In this document: positions 43,652-51,439 of the stretch, one piece after another
Position numbering within the stretch: position 1 is the stretch's first letter
Layout: each line of letters opens with the position of its first letter
Assembly (NCBI RefSeq): GCF_010730195.1
Contig: NZ_AP022613.1
Location: forward strand, 4,402,001 to 4,466,000
Length of the DNA: 64,000 bases
Reading direction: 5' to 3'
From: Mycobacterium conspicuum
GTDB taxonomy: Bacteria; Actinomycetota; Actinomycetes; Mycobacteriales; Mycobacteriaceae
Translations under genes and position numbers: made by a program
The notes under the pieces: generated by a model
The model's input: only the letters and a program-made list of their open reading frames with translations
Told to the model about the DNA's origin: nothing
Database searches by the model: none

Positions 43652-46255
43652 CTAAGCCGCCGCCGAAGCGTAGGTGGTGGTGCGCTGGCGCGCCGGACGG
43701 CCGATGCCCTCGGCGATCGCGACCAGTTCGGCGACGGTCTTCGCCGACCCGTTTTCCGAACCGGCCATCCGCGAGATGGTCTCCTCCATCAGCGTGCCGC
43801 CCAGGTCGTTGGCGCCGCCCTTGAGCATCACCTGCGTGCGCGCCTCGCCGAGCTTCACCCAGCTGGTCTGGATATGAGAAATCCTGTCGTGCAACATGAT
43901 TCGCGCCAGCGCGTGCACCGCCCGATTGTCCCGATGGCTGGGCCCGGGGCGCGCCGCGCCGGCCAGATACAGCGGCGAATTCTGGTGCACGAACGGCAGC
44001 GGCACGAACTCGGTGAACCCGCCGGTGCGGTCCTGGATGTCGCGCAACACGTTGAGGTGGGCCACCCAGTGCCGCGGGCTGTCCACGTGGCCGTACATCA
44101 TCGTCGACGACGAGCGCAGGCCCACCTCGTGCGCGGTGGTCACGATCTCGATCCACAGCGACGTCGGCAACTTGCCCTTGGTCAGCACCCAGCGCACCTC
44201 GTCGTCCAGGATCTCGGCCGCGGTGCCCGGGATGGTGTCCAGCCCGGCCTCGCGCAGGCTGATCAGCCATTCGCGAATGCTCAAGCCGCTCTTGGTAACC
44301 CCGTTGGCGATCTCCATCGGGGAGAACGCGTGCACATGCATCGACGGCACCCGGGCCTTGACGGCGCGGACCAGGTCTGCATAGCCGGTGACCGGCAGCT
44401 CGGGGTCGATGCCGCCCTGCATGCACACCTCGGTGGCGCCTTCGACGTGGGCCTCCCACGCTCGGTCGGCAACCTCCTCGGCGGACAGCGAGTAGGCGTC
44501 GGCGTCGCCCTTGCGCTGCGCGAACGCACAGAACCGGCAGCCGGTGTAGCAGATGTTGGTGAAGTTGATGTTGCGGTTCACCACGTAGGTCACGTCGTCG
44601 CCGACCGCGTCGCGGCGCAACGAATCAGCCAGTGCGGCAACCGCTTCCAGCGCGGGCCCGTCGGCGGTCGCCAGCGCCAGGTACTCGCCGTCGGTGCAGC
44701 GCGCGGGATCGCGTTCGGCCGACCGCAGCGCGGCCAGCACGTCGGTGTCGATCCGCTGGGGAGCACTAACAGCCAGCTCCTGCACGTGCGCACGGATCGA
44801 TTCCCAATCGCCGAACGCACTGTCCAGATCGCTGCGCGCCTCGGTGACCCGGCCCTCGGTGTCGATGGCCGCGTGCAGATCCACCCGACCGGACGACTCC
44901 ACGTCGTCGGGCTCCTGCCAGGGCAGGCCCACCGGGTTGACGTCGCGGGCCAGTCCCGTCGCCGGATCGGCCAGCGCCACAACGTGTCCGCGCACCCGCG
45001 GATCGATCCACGCGGCGCCCGCCTGCACGTACTTGGGCTGCGCCGTCAACCGCTGCACCAACTCGAATCCGGCTTGCGCGGTCACGGCGGCCAACTCCTC
45101 CAACGCGGGCCAGGGCCGTTCCGGGTTGACATGGTCGGGCGTCAGCGGTGACACGCCGCCCCAGTCGTCGACCCCGGCGCCGACCAGCGCCAGGCACTCC
45201 TCGCGCGACACCAGGTTCGGCGGTGCCTGAATGCGCATCGCCGGGCCGAGCACCAACCGCGCCACCGCCACCGTCGCCAGATAATCCTCGATGCCGGCGT
45301 CGGGCACCGCGGCCATTGCGGTGTGTTCCTTGGCACGGAAATTCTGCACGATCACTTCCTGAACGTGCCCAAACTCCTTGTGCGACTTACGAATCGCCTG
45401 CAAGGTCTCGGCGCGCTCAAGCAGCGTCTCGCCGATCCCGACCAGCAGCCCGGTGGTGAACGGAATCGACAACCGGCCCGCATCGGTCAACGTGCGCAGC
45501 CGCACCGCCGGGTCCTTGTCCGGGCTGCCGTAGTGCGCCAGTCCCTTGGTCTCGAACAGCCGCCGCGACGTCGTCTCCAGCATCATGCCCATCGAGGGCG
45601 CCACCGGCTTGAGCCGGGAGAGCTCCGACCAGCTCATCACGCCGGGGTTCAGATGCGGCAACAGCCCGGTTTCCTCCAGCACGCGAATCGCCATCGCCCG
45701 CACATACGACAGCGTGGAGTCGTAGCCACGCTGGGCGAGCCAGTCGCGCGCCTCGGTCCAGCGGTCTTCGGGCCGGTCGCCCAGGGTGAAAAGCGCTTCC
45801 TTGCAACCGAGTTCGCCGCCGCGACGGGCGATGTCGAGGATTTCGTCGGGTTCCAGATACATGCCGGCGCCCCGGGCCCGCAGCTTGCCGGGGACGGTGA
45901 CGAAGGTGCAGTAATGGCAACTGTCGCGGCACAGGTGCGTGACCGGGATGAACACCTTGCGCGAATAGGTGATCGGCAACCCGCCCCGCGGGCCGCGCCG
46001 CCCCGCCGCCTGCAAGCCGGCATCCCGGACGCGCGCCGCGCTGGCGCACAGGTCGGCCAGGTCCTCGCCGCGCGCGGTCATCGCGACCGCCGCCTCGTCG
46101 ATGTTCAGCGAAACGCCATCGCGGGCCCGCCGCAACACCCGCCGCAGCGCCGACGCGCTGACCTTCGGGACGGCAGCGGGCGGAGCGACAGGGCTGGGCA
46201 GAGCGGTGGGCTCCCGGCCCGAGGGGCCCGGCGGCCGCCCGTCTGTTAAAGGCAC
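43652..46255 (-). CDS. fbiC: 7,8-didemethyl-8-hydroxy-5-deazariboflavin (F0) synthase
   Basis: An 867-residue fusion of two radical-SAM enzymes that build the F0 chromophore of coenzyme F420 from a tyrosine and a ribityl-diaminouracil. The CofG-like half has its [4Fe-4S] motif in CRDSCHYCTF (about residues 108-117). The CofH-like half has CYTGCRFCAF (about 571-580) with MQGGIDPEL and FTEFVPLPF further on. The full length matches the mycobacterial FbiC. The GTG start at 46255 has no clear ribosome site. F420 supports several deazaflavin-dependent oxidoreductases, and the PPOX-type protein at 62710 could be one user. Confidence 0.96.
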   Translation of the reverse strand: MPLTDGRPPGPSGREPTALPSPVAPPAAVPKVSASALRRVLRRARDGVSLNIDEAAVAMTARGEDLADLCASAARVRDAGLQAAGRRGPRGGLPITYSRKVFIPVTHLCRDSCHYCTFVTVPGKLRARGAGMYLEPDEILDIARRGGELGCKEALFTLGDRPEDRWTEARDWLAQRGYDSTLSYVRAMAIRVLEETGLLPHLNPGVMSWSELSRLKPVAPSMGMMLETTSRRLFETKGLAHYGSPDKDPAVRLRTLTDAGRLSIPFTTGLLVGIGETLLERAETLQAIRKSHKEFGHVQEVIVQNFRAKEHTAMAAVPDAGIEDYLATVAVARLVLGPAMRIQAPPNLVSREECLALVGAGVDDWGGVSPLTPDHVNPERPWPALEELAAVTAQAGFELVQRLTAQPKYVQAGAAWIDPRVRGHVVALADPATGLARDVNPVGLPWQEPDDVESSGRVDLHAAIDTEGRVTEARSDLDSAFGDWESIRAHVQELAVSAPQRIDTDVLAALRSAERDPARCTDGEYLALATADGPALEAVAALADSLRRDAVGDDVTYVVNRNINFTNICYTGCRFCAFAQRKGDADAYSLSAEEVADRAWEAHVEGATEVCMQGGIDPELPVTGYADLVRAVKARVPSMHVHAFSPMEIANGVTKSGLSIREWLISLREAGLDTIPGTAAEILDDEVRWVLTKGKLPTSLWIEIVTTAHEVGLRSSSTMMYGHVDSPRHWVAHLNVLRDIQDRTGGFTEFVPLPFVHQNSPLYLAGAARPGPSHRDNRAVHALARIMLHDRISHIQTSWVKLGEARTQVMLKGGANDLGGTLMEETISRMAGSENGSAKTVAELVAIAEGIGRPARQRTTTYASAAA

Positions 46256-46438
46256 GTTGGTGTAACTTCCCGACAGTCGAATTTCATCCGCGCGTCACCA
46301 CAGTAGCCGTCGGTCGGCGCCGGCCCGCGTTCGACCATCAAGGCAACCGCCTGGCTAACACTTTCGCCGAGTTTGCCGATAACCGTCGGGGATCGAGCTA
46401 CGATCCCAGCCAGGCCTATTGATCACCGGGGGAGGTGC

Positions 46439-47311
46439 ATGGTGTCCTCGTTGCTCGCGGCACCGCAATTGCTGGCCGACGCCGCATCGGACCTGGCCGG
46501 CCTCGGCTCGACGATCAAAACGGCCAACGCGGAGGCCGCCGCCCCCACGACCGGGCTGCTGCCCGCCGCCGCCGACGAGATATCGACGGAGATCGCCTCG
46601 TTGTTCTCGGCGCACGGGCACGGGTTTCAGCGGTTGAGCGCGCAGGTCGCCGCGTTTCACGAGCAGTTCGTCGGGTCCCTGAGCGCCAGCGCCAAGGCCT
46701 ATGCGGCCGCGGAAGCCAACATCGCGCAGACCCTGCGGAACACGGTGAGCGCGCCCGCCACGGCGGTGCTCGGGCATCCGCTCGCCGGCAACGCGGTCTC
46801 CGGCGCCCCGGGCCCCGGCGGCGGCTCTGCCCTGGCCGCGAGCGGCGGCGGGCCCCTCGGCCAGGCCGCCCGCAGCGCACTGCACCTGTCGCCAACCGGC
46901 GGTGCCCTCGGCGCAAGCCAGCTGCCCAAATTGTTGTCGGGCCTGACCAACTCGGCGGCGCACCCGGCGGCGGGCAACAACATCGCCACCGCGATCGAGA
47001 ACGCCTACCTGGCCATCGAACCGTGGGTGTACTACGGCTTCGAGCTTGTCGTCTACGCCGCGAACTACGTGATCCCCTTCGGGTTGGCGAATCAGATCCT
47101 GTACTTCTACAACCTCTTCGAGCCCATGGTGCAGAGCGGGTTGTTCAACATCCTTGACTGGCTGTCCGGGGCGATCACCTTCAGCCAAGGGGTGGCCAAT
47201 TTCGTCGCGGCAACGAACGCCTCGATCAACGCGTTCATCAACACCGAGATCAACTGGTTCCTCAGCTTCTTCCCGCCGCTGCCGCCGCTGCCACCGTGGT
47301 GGCCGTTCTAG
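46439..47311 (+). CDS. PE family protein with unique C-terminal domain (PE12-like position)
   Basis: 290 residues. The PE domain occupies 1-95 and ends in the canonical type VII secretion motif Y88-A-A-A-E92. A Gly/Ala-rich linker covers about 115-195. The C-terminal ~95 residues are not PGRS: they are aromatic and hydrophobic (WVYYGFELVVYAANYVIPFG, QILYFYNLFEP) and end in FFPPLPPLPPWWPF, suggesting membrane association. The start is ATG 46439 after GGGGAGG. The position between fbiC and an Rv1171-like gene corresponds to PE12 (Rv1172c). No partner PPE gene is adjacent. It ends in a 4-nt convergent overlap. Confidence 0.88.
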   Translation: MVSSLLAAPQLLADAASDLAGLGSTIKTANAEAAAPTTGLLPAAADEISTEIASLFSAHGHGFQRLSAQVAAFHEQFVGSLSASAKAYAAAEANIAQTLRNTVSAPATAVLGHPLAGNAVSGAPGPGGGSALAASGGGPLGQAARSALHLSPTGGALGASQLPKLLSGLTNSAAHPAAGNNIATAIENAYLAIEPWVYYGFELVVYAANYVIPFGLANQILYFYNLFEPMVQSGLFNILDWLSGAITFSQGVANFVAATNASINAFINTEINWFLSFFPPLPPLPPWWPF

Positions 47312-47778
47312 CCCAACCGCGAACGCCGCAACAACAGCCACGCCGGCGGCACAAACCCGGACAGGAACAGCCACAGCGCCGAGAATTCGATCGGCCAGCG
47401 GCCCCCCAAGATGACGGCGTCGGCGGGACCACCCGTGCTCAGTACCCCGATCGTCAGCAGCCAGGTCCACAGGGGCAGCGCCGCGACCCGCGTCGAGCGG
47501 GTCCACCACCCGGCGGCCCAGACCAGGGCGGCGTTGACCAGTCCACTAATCAGCCCGCTGACGGGAAACGGAATGGCGCCAATATAGGAAGGCAGCAGCA
47601 GCGTCCCGGCCAAGGCGGACAGGATCCCGTCGACAGCCAACAGCGCCAACACGACGACGCGAATAGCTGGGTCCGCCGGATCCGACGTGCCGCCATCGTC
47701 GACCAACGCCGGGCGCGATCTGGTTTCGGTCAGGTTGGGACGCTGTCGATGTTGGAGAGTATCGACCCGATGACCCAC
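47308..47778 (-). CDS. Small integral membrane protein (Rv1171-like)
   Basis: Up to 156 residues with four predicted membrane helices (from AIRVVVLALLAVDGI, near PVSGLISGLVNAALVWAAGW, LPLWTWLLTIGVLS, and ALWLFLSGFVPPAWLL). No enzymatic motif is visible and the function is unknown. The GTG at 47778 is the longest start, but it lies inside a 35-residue ORF on the same strand; a shorter start near the end of that ORF (TTG about 47706) is possible, leaving the membrane core intact. It is downstream of mshB in the same direction, as in M. tuberculosis. Confidence 0.75.
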   Translation of the reverse strand: MGHRVDTLQHRQRPNLTETRSRPALVDDGGTSDPADPAIRVVVLALLAVDGILSALAGTLLLPSYIGAIPFPVSGLISGLVNAALVWAAGWWTRSTRVAALPLWTWLLTIGVLSTGGPADAVILGGRWPIEFSALWLFLSGFVPPAWLLLRRSRLG

Positions 47779-47837
47779 TGCAGGCTGTCGAGTCGGTCCT
47801 GCCAGTGCTGCAGGTTCGGGTCCAGGTCGGGGTCCAT
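47730..47837 (-). CDS. Candidate 35-residue small protein between mshB and the Rv1171-like gene
   Basis: ATG 47837 begins 10 bases after the mshB stop; TGA at 47732-47730. The product MDPDLDPNLQ-HWQDRLDSLQ-WVIGSILSNI-DSVPT is acidic and amphipathic, unlike a random frame in this GC-rich DNA (only one Ala/Gly-rich stretch missing, balanced Leu/Ile/Asp). AGGCTCC upstream is a weak ribosome site. It overlaps the 5' extension of the Rv1171-like frame, so only one of the two long versions can be right. The function is unknown. Confidence 0.45.
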   Translation of the reverse strand: MDPDLDPNLQHWQDRLDSLQWVIGSILSNIDSVPT

Positions 47838-47847
47838 GGTTTGGAGC

Positions 47848-48765
47848 CTACCGCGAAGCGGCCCCATCCAAACCCAGCCCGGCGAGCAGATCCGTTTCCC
47901 AGCCGCGCTCGTCGCGTTCTCCCGGGGCGCCGCCGACGAGGACATAGTGCTCGTCGGCCAGGATCGGCATCGCGAAGTTGTTCGACACGGCGCACACCCG
48001 GCCCGTCGGGCCGACGGCGACCTGCGTGGCGTGCGCGGTCAGCGCGGCCACCTTGGCGGCGTGCGCATCCGGGCCGGCCTCGACGACGGCGTCAATGTCC
48101 TCGTCGGCGTATCCGAACGGGACGTCTTCCAATTTCGGGACCGTCCACTCGGGCAGCACATCGCTACCGTCCAGCCCGTCGTACGCGGTCTTGAACGCGC
48201 TCCGGGCCAGGACCGTCCAGTAGAACTTCGGCACCGTCCAAGGCTCGCCGGGATAGTCGCCGTTCGCCGAACCGGCGGCGGCCACCGCGGCCGTCGTGAC
48301 GGCGTGGGCGCGCACGTGGTCGGGATGGCCGTAGCCGCCGTTGGGGTCGTAGGTGACCACGACATGCGGACGCTGCTCCCGGATGATCGCGACGAGCGCA
48401 CCAACCGCCTCGCGTTCGTCGGCGTCGACGAATCGGGTGAATCGCTGCCGATCCCGCGGCTCGGTGCCCTCCATCCCGGAGTCGCGCCAGCGGCCCGCGC
48501 CGCCGAGGTAGATGGGTTCGTCGACGCCCAGCGCGCGCAGCGCCGCGGTGAGCTCGCCGACCCGGTAGCCACCGAGTTGGTCCGCGTGATCGACGGCGAG
48601 CGCGGCCCACCGCTCCCCGATGACCTCGCCCTCCTCGCCGAGCGTGCACGTGACGACCCGGACCTGCGCCCCCGCGGCGACGTAATGCGCGATGGTGGCA
48701 CCGTTGTTTAGACTCTCGTCGTCAGGGTGCGCGTGCACAAAGAGCAGCCGCGCCGTCTCGGCCAT
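47848..48765 (-). CDS. mshB: GlcNAc-inositol deacetylase of mycothiol biosynthesis
   Basis: A 305-residue zinc hydrolase of the LmbE/PIG-L family that removes the acetyl group from 1-O-(2-acetamido-2-deoxy-glucopyranosyl)-myo-inositol, the second step of mycothiol synthesis. Zinc ligands known for MshB are all in place: H13 and D16 in HAHPDDE, and H147 in GYGHPDH; D15 is the catalytic base. The length and residue numbering match the M. tuberculosis enzyme (Rv1170). ATG 48765. It is divergent from tetR across 60 bp. Confidence 0.96.
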   Translation of the reverse strand: MAETARLLFVHAHPDDESLNNGATIAHYVAAGAQVRVVTCTLGEEGEVIGERWAALAVDHADQLGGYRVGELTAALRALGVDEPIYLGGAGRWRDSGMEGTEPRDRQRFTRFVDADEREAVGALVAIIREQRPHVVVTYDPNGGYGHPDHVRAHAVTTAAVAAAGSANGDYPGEPWTVPKFYWTVLARSAFKTAYDGLDGSDVLPEWTVPKLEDVPFGYADEDIDAVVEAGPDAHAAKVAALTAHATQVAVGPTGRVCAVSNNFAMPILADEHYVLVGGAPGERDERGWETDLLAGLGLDGAASR

Positions 48766-48825
48766 ACCCGCACCCTACCCGCTATCCAGCCCCGCAATAG
48801 GAACGCCAGCGGCTACTATCGACGC

Positions 48826-49425
48826 ATGGCGCAGCCCAGCCAAGTCCGCACCCACACCGTCCGCAGTCGCCGGCGGGGTGCGGTGCTCGAACATGCGCTC
48901 TACGAGGCCACGCTGGCCGAACTGACCGAGGTCGGGTACGGCGGGCTGACCATGGAAGGGATCGCGGCGCGCGCCCGCACCGGCAAGGCGGCGCTGTACC
49001 GGCGCTGGGCCAGCAAATGCGAGCTGGTGCACGCGGCTTTGGTGTTCGCGCTGCCGCCGGTCCCCGAGCCGCGCCCGGGCCGGTCGGCGCGGGACAACCT
49101 GTTGGCGATGTTCATCTCGCACCGCGACATGCTGGCCGGCAAGACGGCGTTTCCCGCCATGGAGGTCATCCACCAGCTGCTGCACGAACCCGAGATGCGC
49201 ACCATCTTCGCCGACGCGGTGGTGGCGCCGCGGCTGAAAATCCTCGAGTCGATCCTGCAAACCGCCGTCGCCGACGGCGACATCGACCCGGCCACCATCA
49301 CCCCGCTGACCGGACGGGTCGGACCGGCGTTGATCAATCAGCACTTCATGCTCAAGGGCGAACCACCGAACCGGCGCGAGCTCGCGCTCATCGTCGATAC
49401 CGTCATCCCGCCCAGACGGCACTGA
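48826..49425 (+). CDS. TetR-family transcriptional regulator (Rv1167c-like)
   Basis: A 199-residue TetR regulator. The HTH lies in TMEGIAARARTGKAALYRRW (about residues 45-64). The C-terminal helical domain (TetR_C type) contains MEVIHQLLHEPEMRTIF. The start is ATG 48826. It is divergent from mshB and convergent with lpqW (6 bp between stops). In M. tuberculosis the neighbouring PE11 and PPE17 genes lie between mshB and this regulator; they are absent here. Its target genes are unknown. Confidence 0.9.
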   Translation: MAQPSQVRTHTVRSRRRGAVLEHALYEATLAELTEVGYGGLTMEGIAARARTGKAALYRRWASKCELVHAALVFALPPVPEPRPGRSARDNLLAMFISHRDMLAGKTAFPAMEVIHQLLHEPEMRTIFADAVVAPRLKILESILQTAVADGDIDPATITPLTGRVGPALINQHFMLKGEPPNRRELALIVDTVIPPRRH

Positions 49426-49431
49426 TCGCCG

Positions 49432-51321
49432 TCACGGCCCGGTCTTGATCCATTGACCGGCGTCGCCGACGATGCCGACCGGCACCGCGCCCGAGAGGCT
49501 GACATTCTGCACGCTCGGGCCCGCGGCCACGATCGTGGTGTCCTGCAGGATCGGCAGCACCGTCGACATGTTCCACAGTCGCGGCTCGACCGCGGTGATC
49601 ACCTCGTTGATGTTCTTGGTCCCGTTGAGGGCGGCGTCGATGTTCGGCTGGATGCTGCGGTCGCAGATCCCGGTGAGGTTCGACGGCGCCAGCACCAGCG
49701 CGCCGGGCTCGGGCGGGCGGCTGGGCGGGGTCGAGCTCTGCGGCGTGGGGGTGGGCGGCCCGGTCGACGACGACGCGACGGGCGTCGGCGCGCCGGGCAC
49801 CACCCCGGGTGGGGTCGTCTGCAGCGCGGGGCAGCCGTACCGCGAGGCCAGCAGCGTGGCCAGATTCCCGCCGGCCTGATGCCAGCCCACGATGGCGTCC
49901 ACCTGATGGTTGGTCAGCGCGTCGCGATACAGCGTCACCGGGTCCAGGGCCAAGACGGTCGCGGCGATGCCGACGTTGCGCAACTGGTCGGCCGCCGTGT
50001 TGGCCACCGCCACCGAGGTCGGATCGTTCGCCGCCACCCCGATCACCAGCGACAGCTGCTTGCCGTCCTTGCTGATCCGGCCGCGGATGACCTCGGGCGG
50101 TCCGGGGTTCACCGGCGCGGTCGTCGACGTGGTCGTCGGTGGCGTCGAAGATGCCCCCGTGCTGGTCTCGACCTGGAAACCGGCGGCCGTGAACAATGCC
50201 AGGGCCGCCGGTGTGGTGATGGCGGGCGGCGCGGTCGGCTCATAGCCGGGGTCGCTCGGCGATCGGATCTGCGCCTGGTCCAGCGTGACGGTGTTGTCGC
50301 TGCCCGCCCCCACGGCGGCCAGCAGGTCGACGTCGAGCAGCCCCAGGATCGCCTTGCGCACCTGCGGGTCCTCCAACTTGGGCTCGTTGGCGCGCAGCGT
50401 GAGCTGCATGACCCGCGGTGTCACGATCCGCGCGGTCCGCACGTCCGGGATCGCCGACAGCTGGGCGAACGACGTCGACCCGCCGTGCACCTGGGCCACC
50501 TGGGTGTCGCCGTTGCGCACCGAATCGGCCAGCGCGGCCGGTGCGCCGGCGCGACGAAACAGGATCAGGGCGGGTTTCGCGGGCGGCCCCCAGTAGCGGT
50601 CGTTGCGGGCGATCAGCAGCTCGTCGCGCTGCGGGTCGATGTTCTCCACCCGGAACTGCCCGCCGGTGACCGGCATCGCCCGCGCCAGCCCGGCGGCGAA
50701 ACCGCCCGGCGCGTCCTTGACGATGTGGGCCGGCAGCAGGTTGTTGAACAGCTCCTTCCACGCGGGATACGGCTGCGCGAAGGTGACGACGGCCTGCTTG
50801 CCGCCTTCGAGCGACTGGACCCCGGTGATCAGGTCGTAGCCGGCCGGGTCGACCACCCCGGGCTGACTGGCCATCTGTCGCCACAGGTACCAGAAGTCGT
50901 CGGCGCCGATCGGCGCGTTGTCGGTCCACTGCGCCTCGGGCCGGATCTTGTAGGTGACCGTGAACGGGTTCTGGTTGGTCACGTCCGCCGACACCAACAG
51001 GGTGGGGTCCATTTCCCAGCGCGAACCCGTCGGCGAGGCGGGATCGGGGACCGGACGGAACGCGCTCGGTAATACCAGCGCGCTGATCGCCGCGTTCACC
51101 GGCGACAGGTCCGACAGCAGATGCGGGTTGAACCCGGCACCGATCGAGTCGATGCCCATGATGATCTGGGTGACCCGCTGCGGCGGCGGGGGCGAGTTGT
51201 GCGGGGTGTCGGTGCTTTGCGGGGCGGGCGGCGGGTTGACCGTACACGCGGCCAACGCCAGGCCGACCAACGAGGTCAGCACGCCGACGGTGAGGACAAC
51301 GCGGCGGATTCGCTGCGGCAC
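49432..51321 (-). CDS. lpqW: Lipoprotein LpqW (periplasmic oligopeptide-binding-like)
   Basis: A 629-residue lipoprotein with a lipobox LAAC (Cys26) and a Pro/Thr-rich spacer, followed by an SBP family 5 (OppA-like) fold: TVTYKIRPEAQW, ADDFWYLWRQM, GPFRV-like GGQFRVENIDP, and IARNDRYWG. The region near 410-430 and 560-590 is Pro/Ser/Thr-rich. In mycobacteria LpqW controls the flow of mannosylated intermediates between PIM and LAM synthesis rather than peptide import. The start GTG 51321 follows TGAGGGGC. The upstream frame crosses a palindromic element and is rejected as coding. It is the counterpart of Rv1166. Confidence 0.93.
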   Translation of the reverse strand: MPQRIRRVVLTVGVLTSLVGLALAACTVNPPPAPQSTDTPHNSPPPPQRVTQIIMGIDSIGAGFNPHLLSDLSPVNAAISALVLPSAFRPVPDPASPTGSRWEMDPTLLVSADVTNQNPFTVTYKIRPEAQWTDNAPIGADDFWYLWRQMASQPGVVDPAGYDLITGVQSLEGGKQAVVTFAQPYPAWKELFNNLLPAHIVKDAPGGFAAGLARAMPVTGGQFRVENIDPQRDELLIARNDRYWGPPAKPALILFRRAGAPAALADSVRNGDTQVAQVHGGSTSFAQLSAIPDVRTARIVTPRVMQLTLRANEPKLEDPQVRKAILGLLDVDLLAAVGAGSDNTVTLDQAQIRSPSDPGYEPTAPPAITTPAALALFTAAGFQVETSTGASSTPPTTTSTTAPVNPGPPEVIRGRISKDGKQLSLVIGVAANDPTSVAVANTAADQLRNVGIAATVLALDPVTLYRDALTNHQVDAIVGWHQAGGNLATLLASRYGCPALQTTPPGVVPGAPTPVASSSTGPPTPTPQSSTPPSRPPEPGALVLAPSNLTGICDRSIQPNIDAALNGTKNINEVITAVEPRLWNMSTVLPILQDTTIVAAGPSVQNVSLSGAVPVGIVGDAGQWIKTGP

Positions 51322-51367
51322 GCCCCTCAGGGTAACGAGGGGGTGCGCCGGAGCCGGATGCGCCGCG

Positions 51368-51419
51368 AGCGTAACGGGGCCGCGAAAACGTGGTCCGCAT
51401 TTCGCAGTGTGGTTACGCT
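51368..51419. repeat. Nested palindromic element between typA and lpqW
   Basis: Outer arms AGCGTAAC (51368-51375) and GTTACGCT (51412-51419) are perfect inverted repeats. Inside, GCGAAA (51382-51387) pairs with TTTCGC (51400-51405). The stretch CATTTCGCAGTGTGGTT is shared with the element inside the CoA-transferase gene near 13615-13629. It lies in the 118-bp gap between two leftward genes, close to the lpqW leader. Confidence 0.62.
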
Positions 51420-51439
51420 GGCGCACCCAGCGCATCAAG

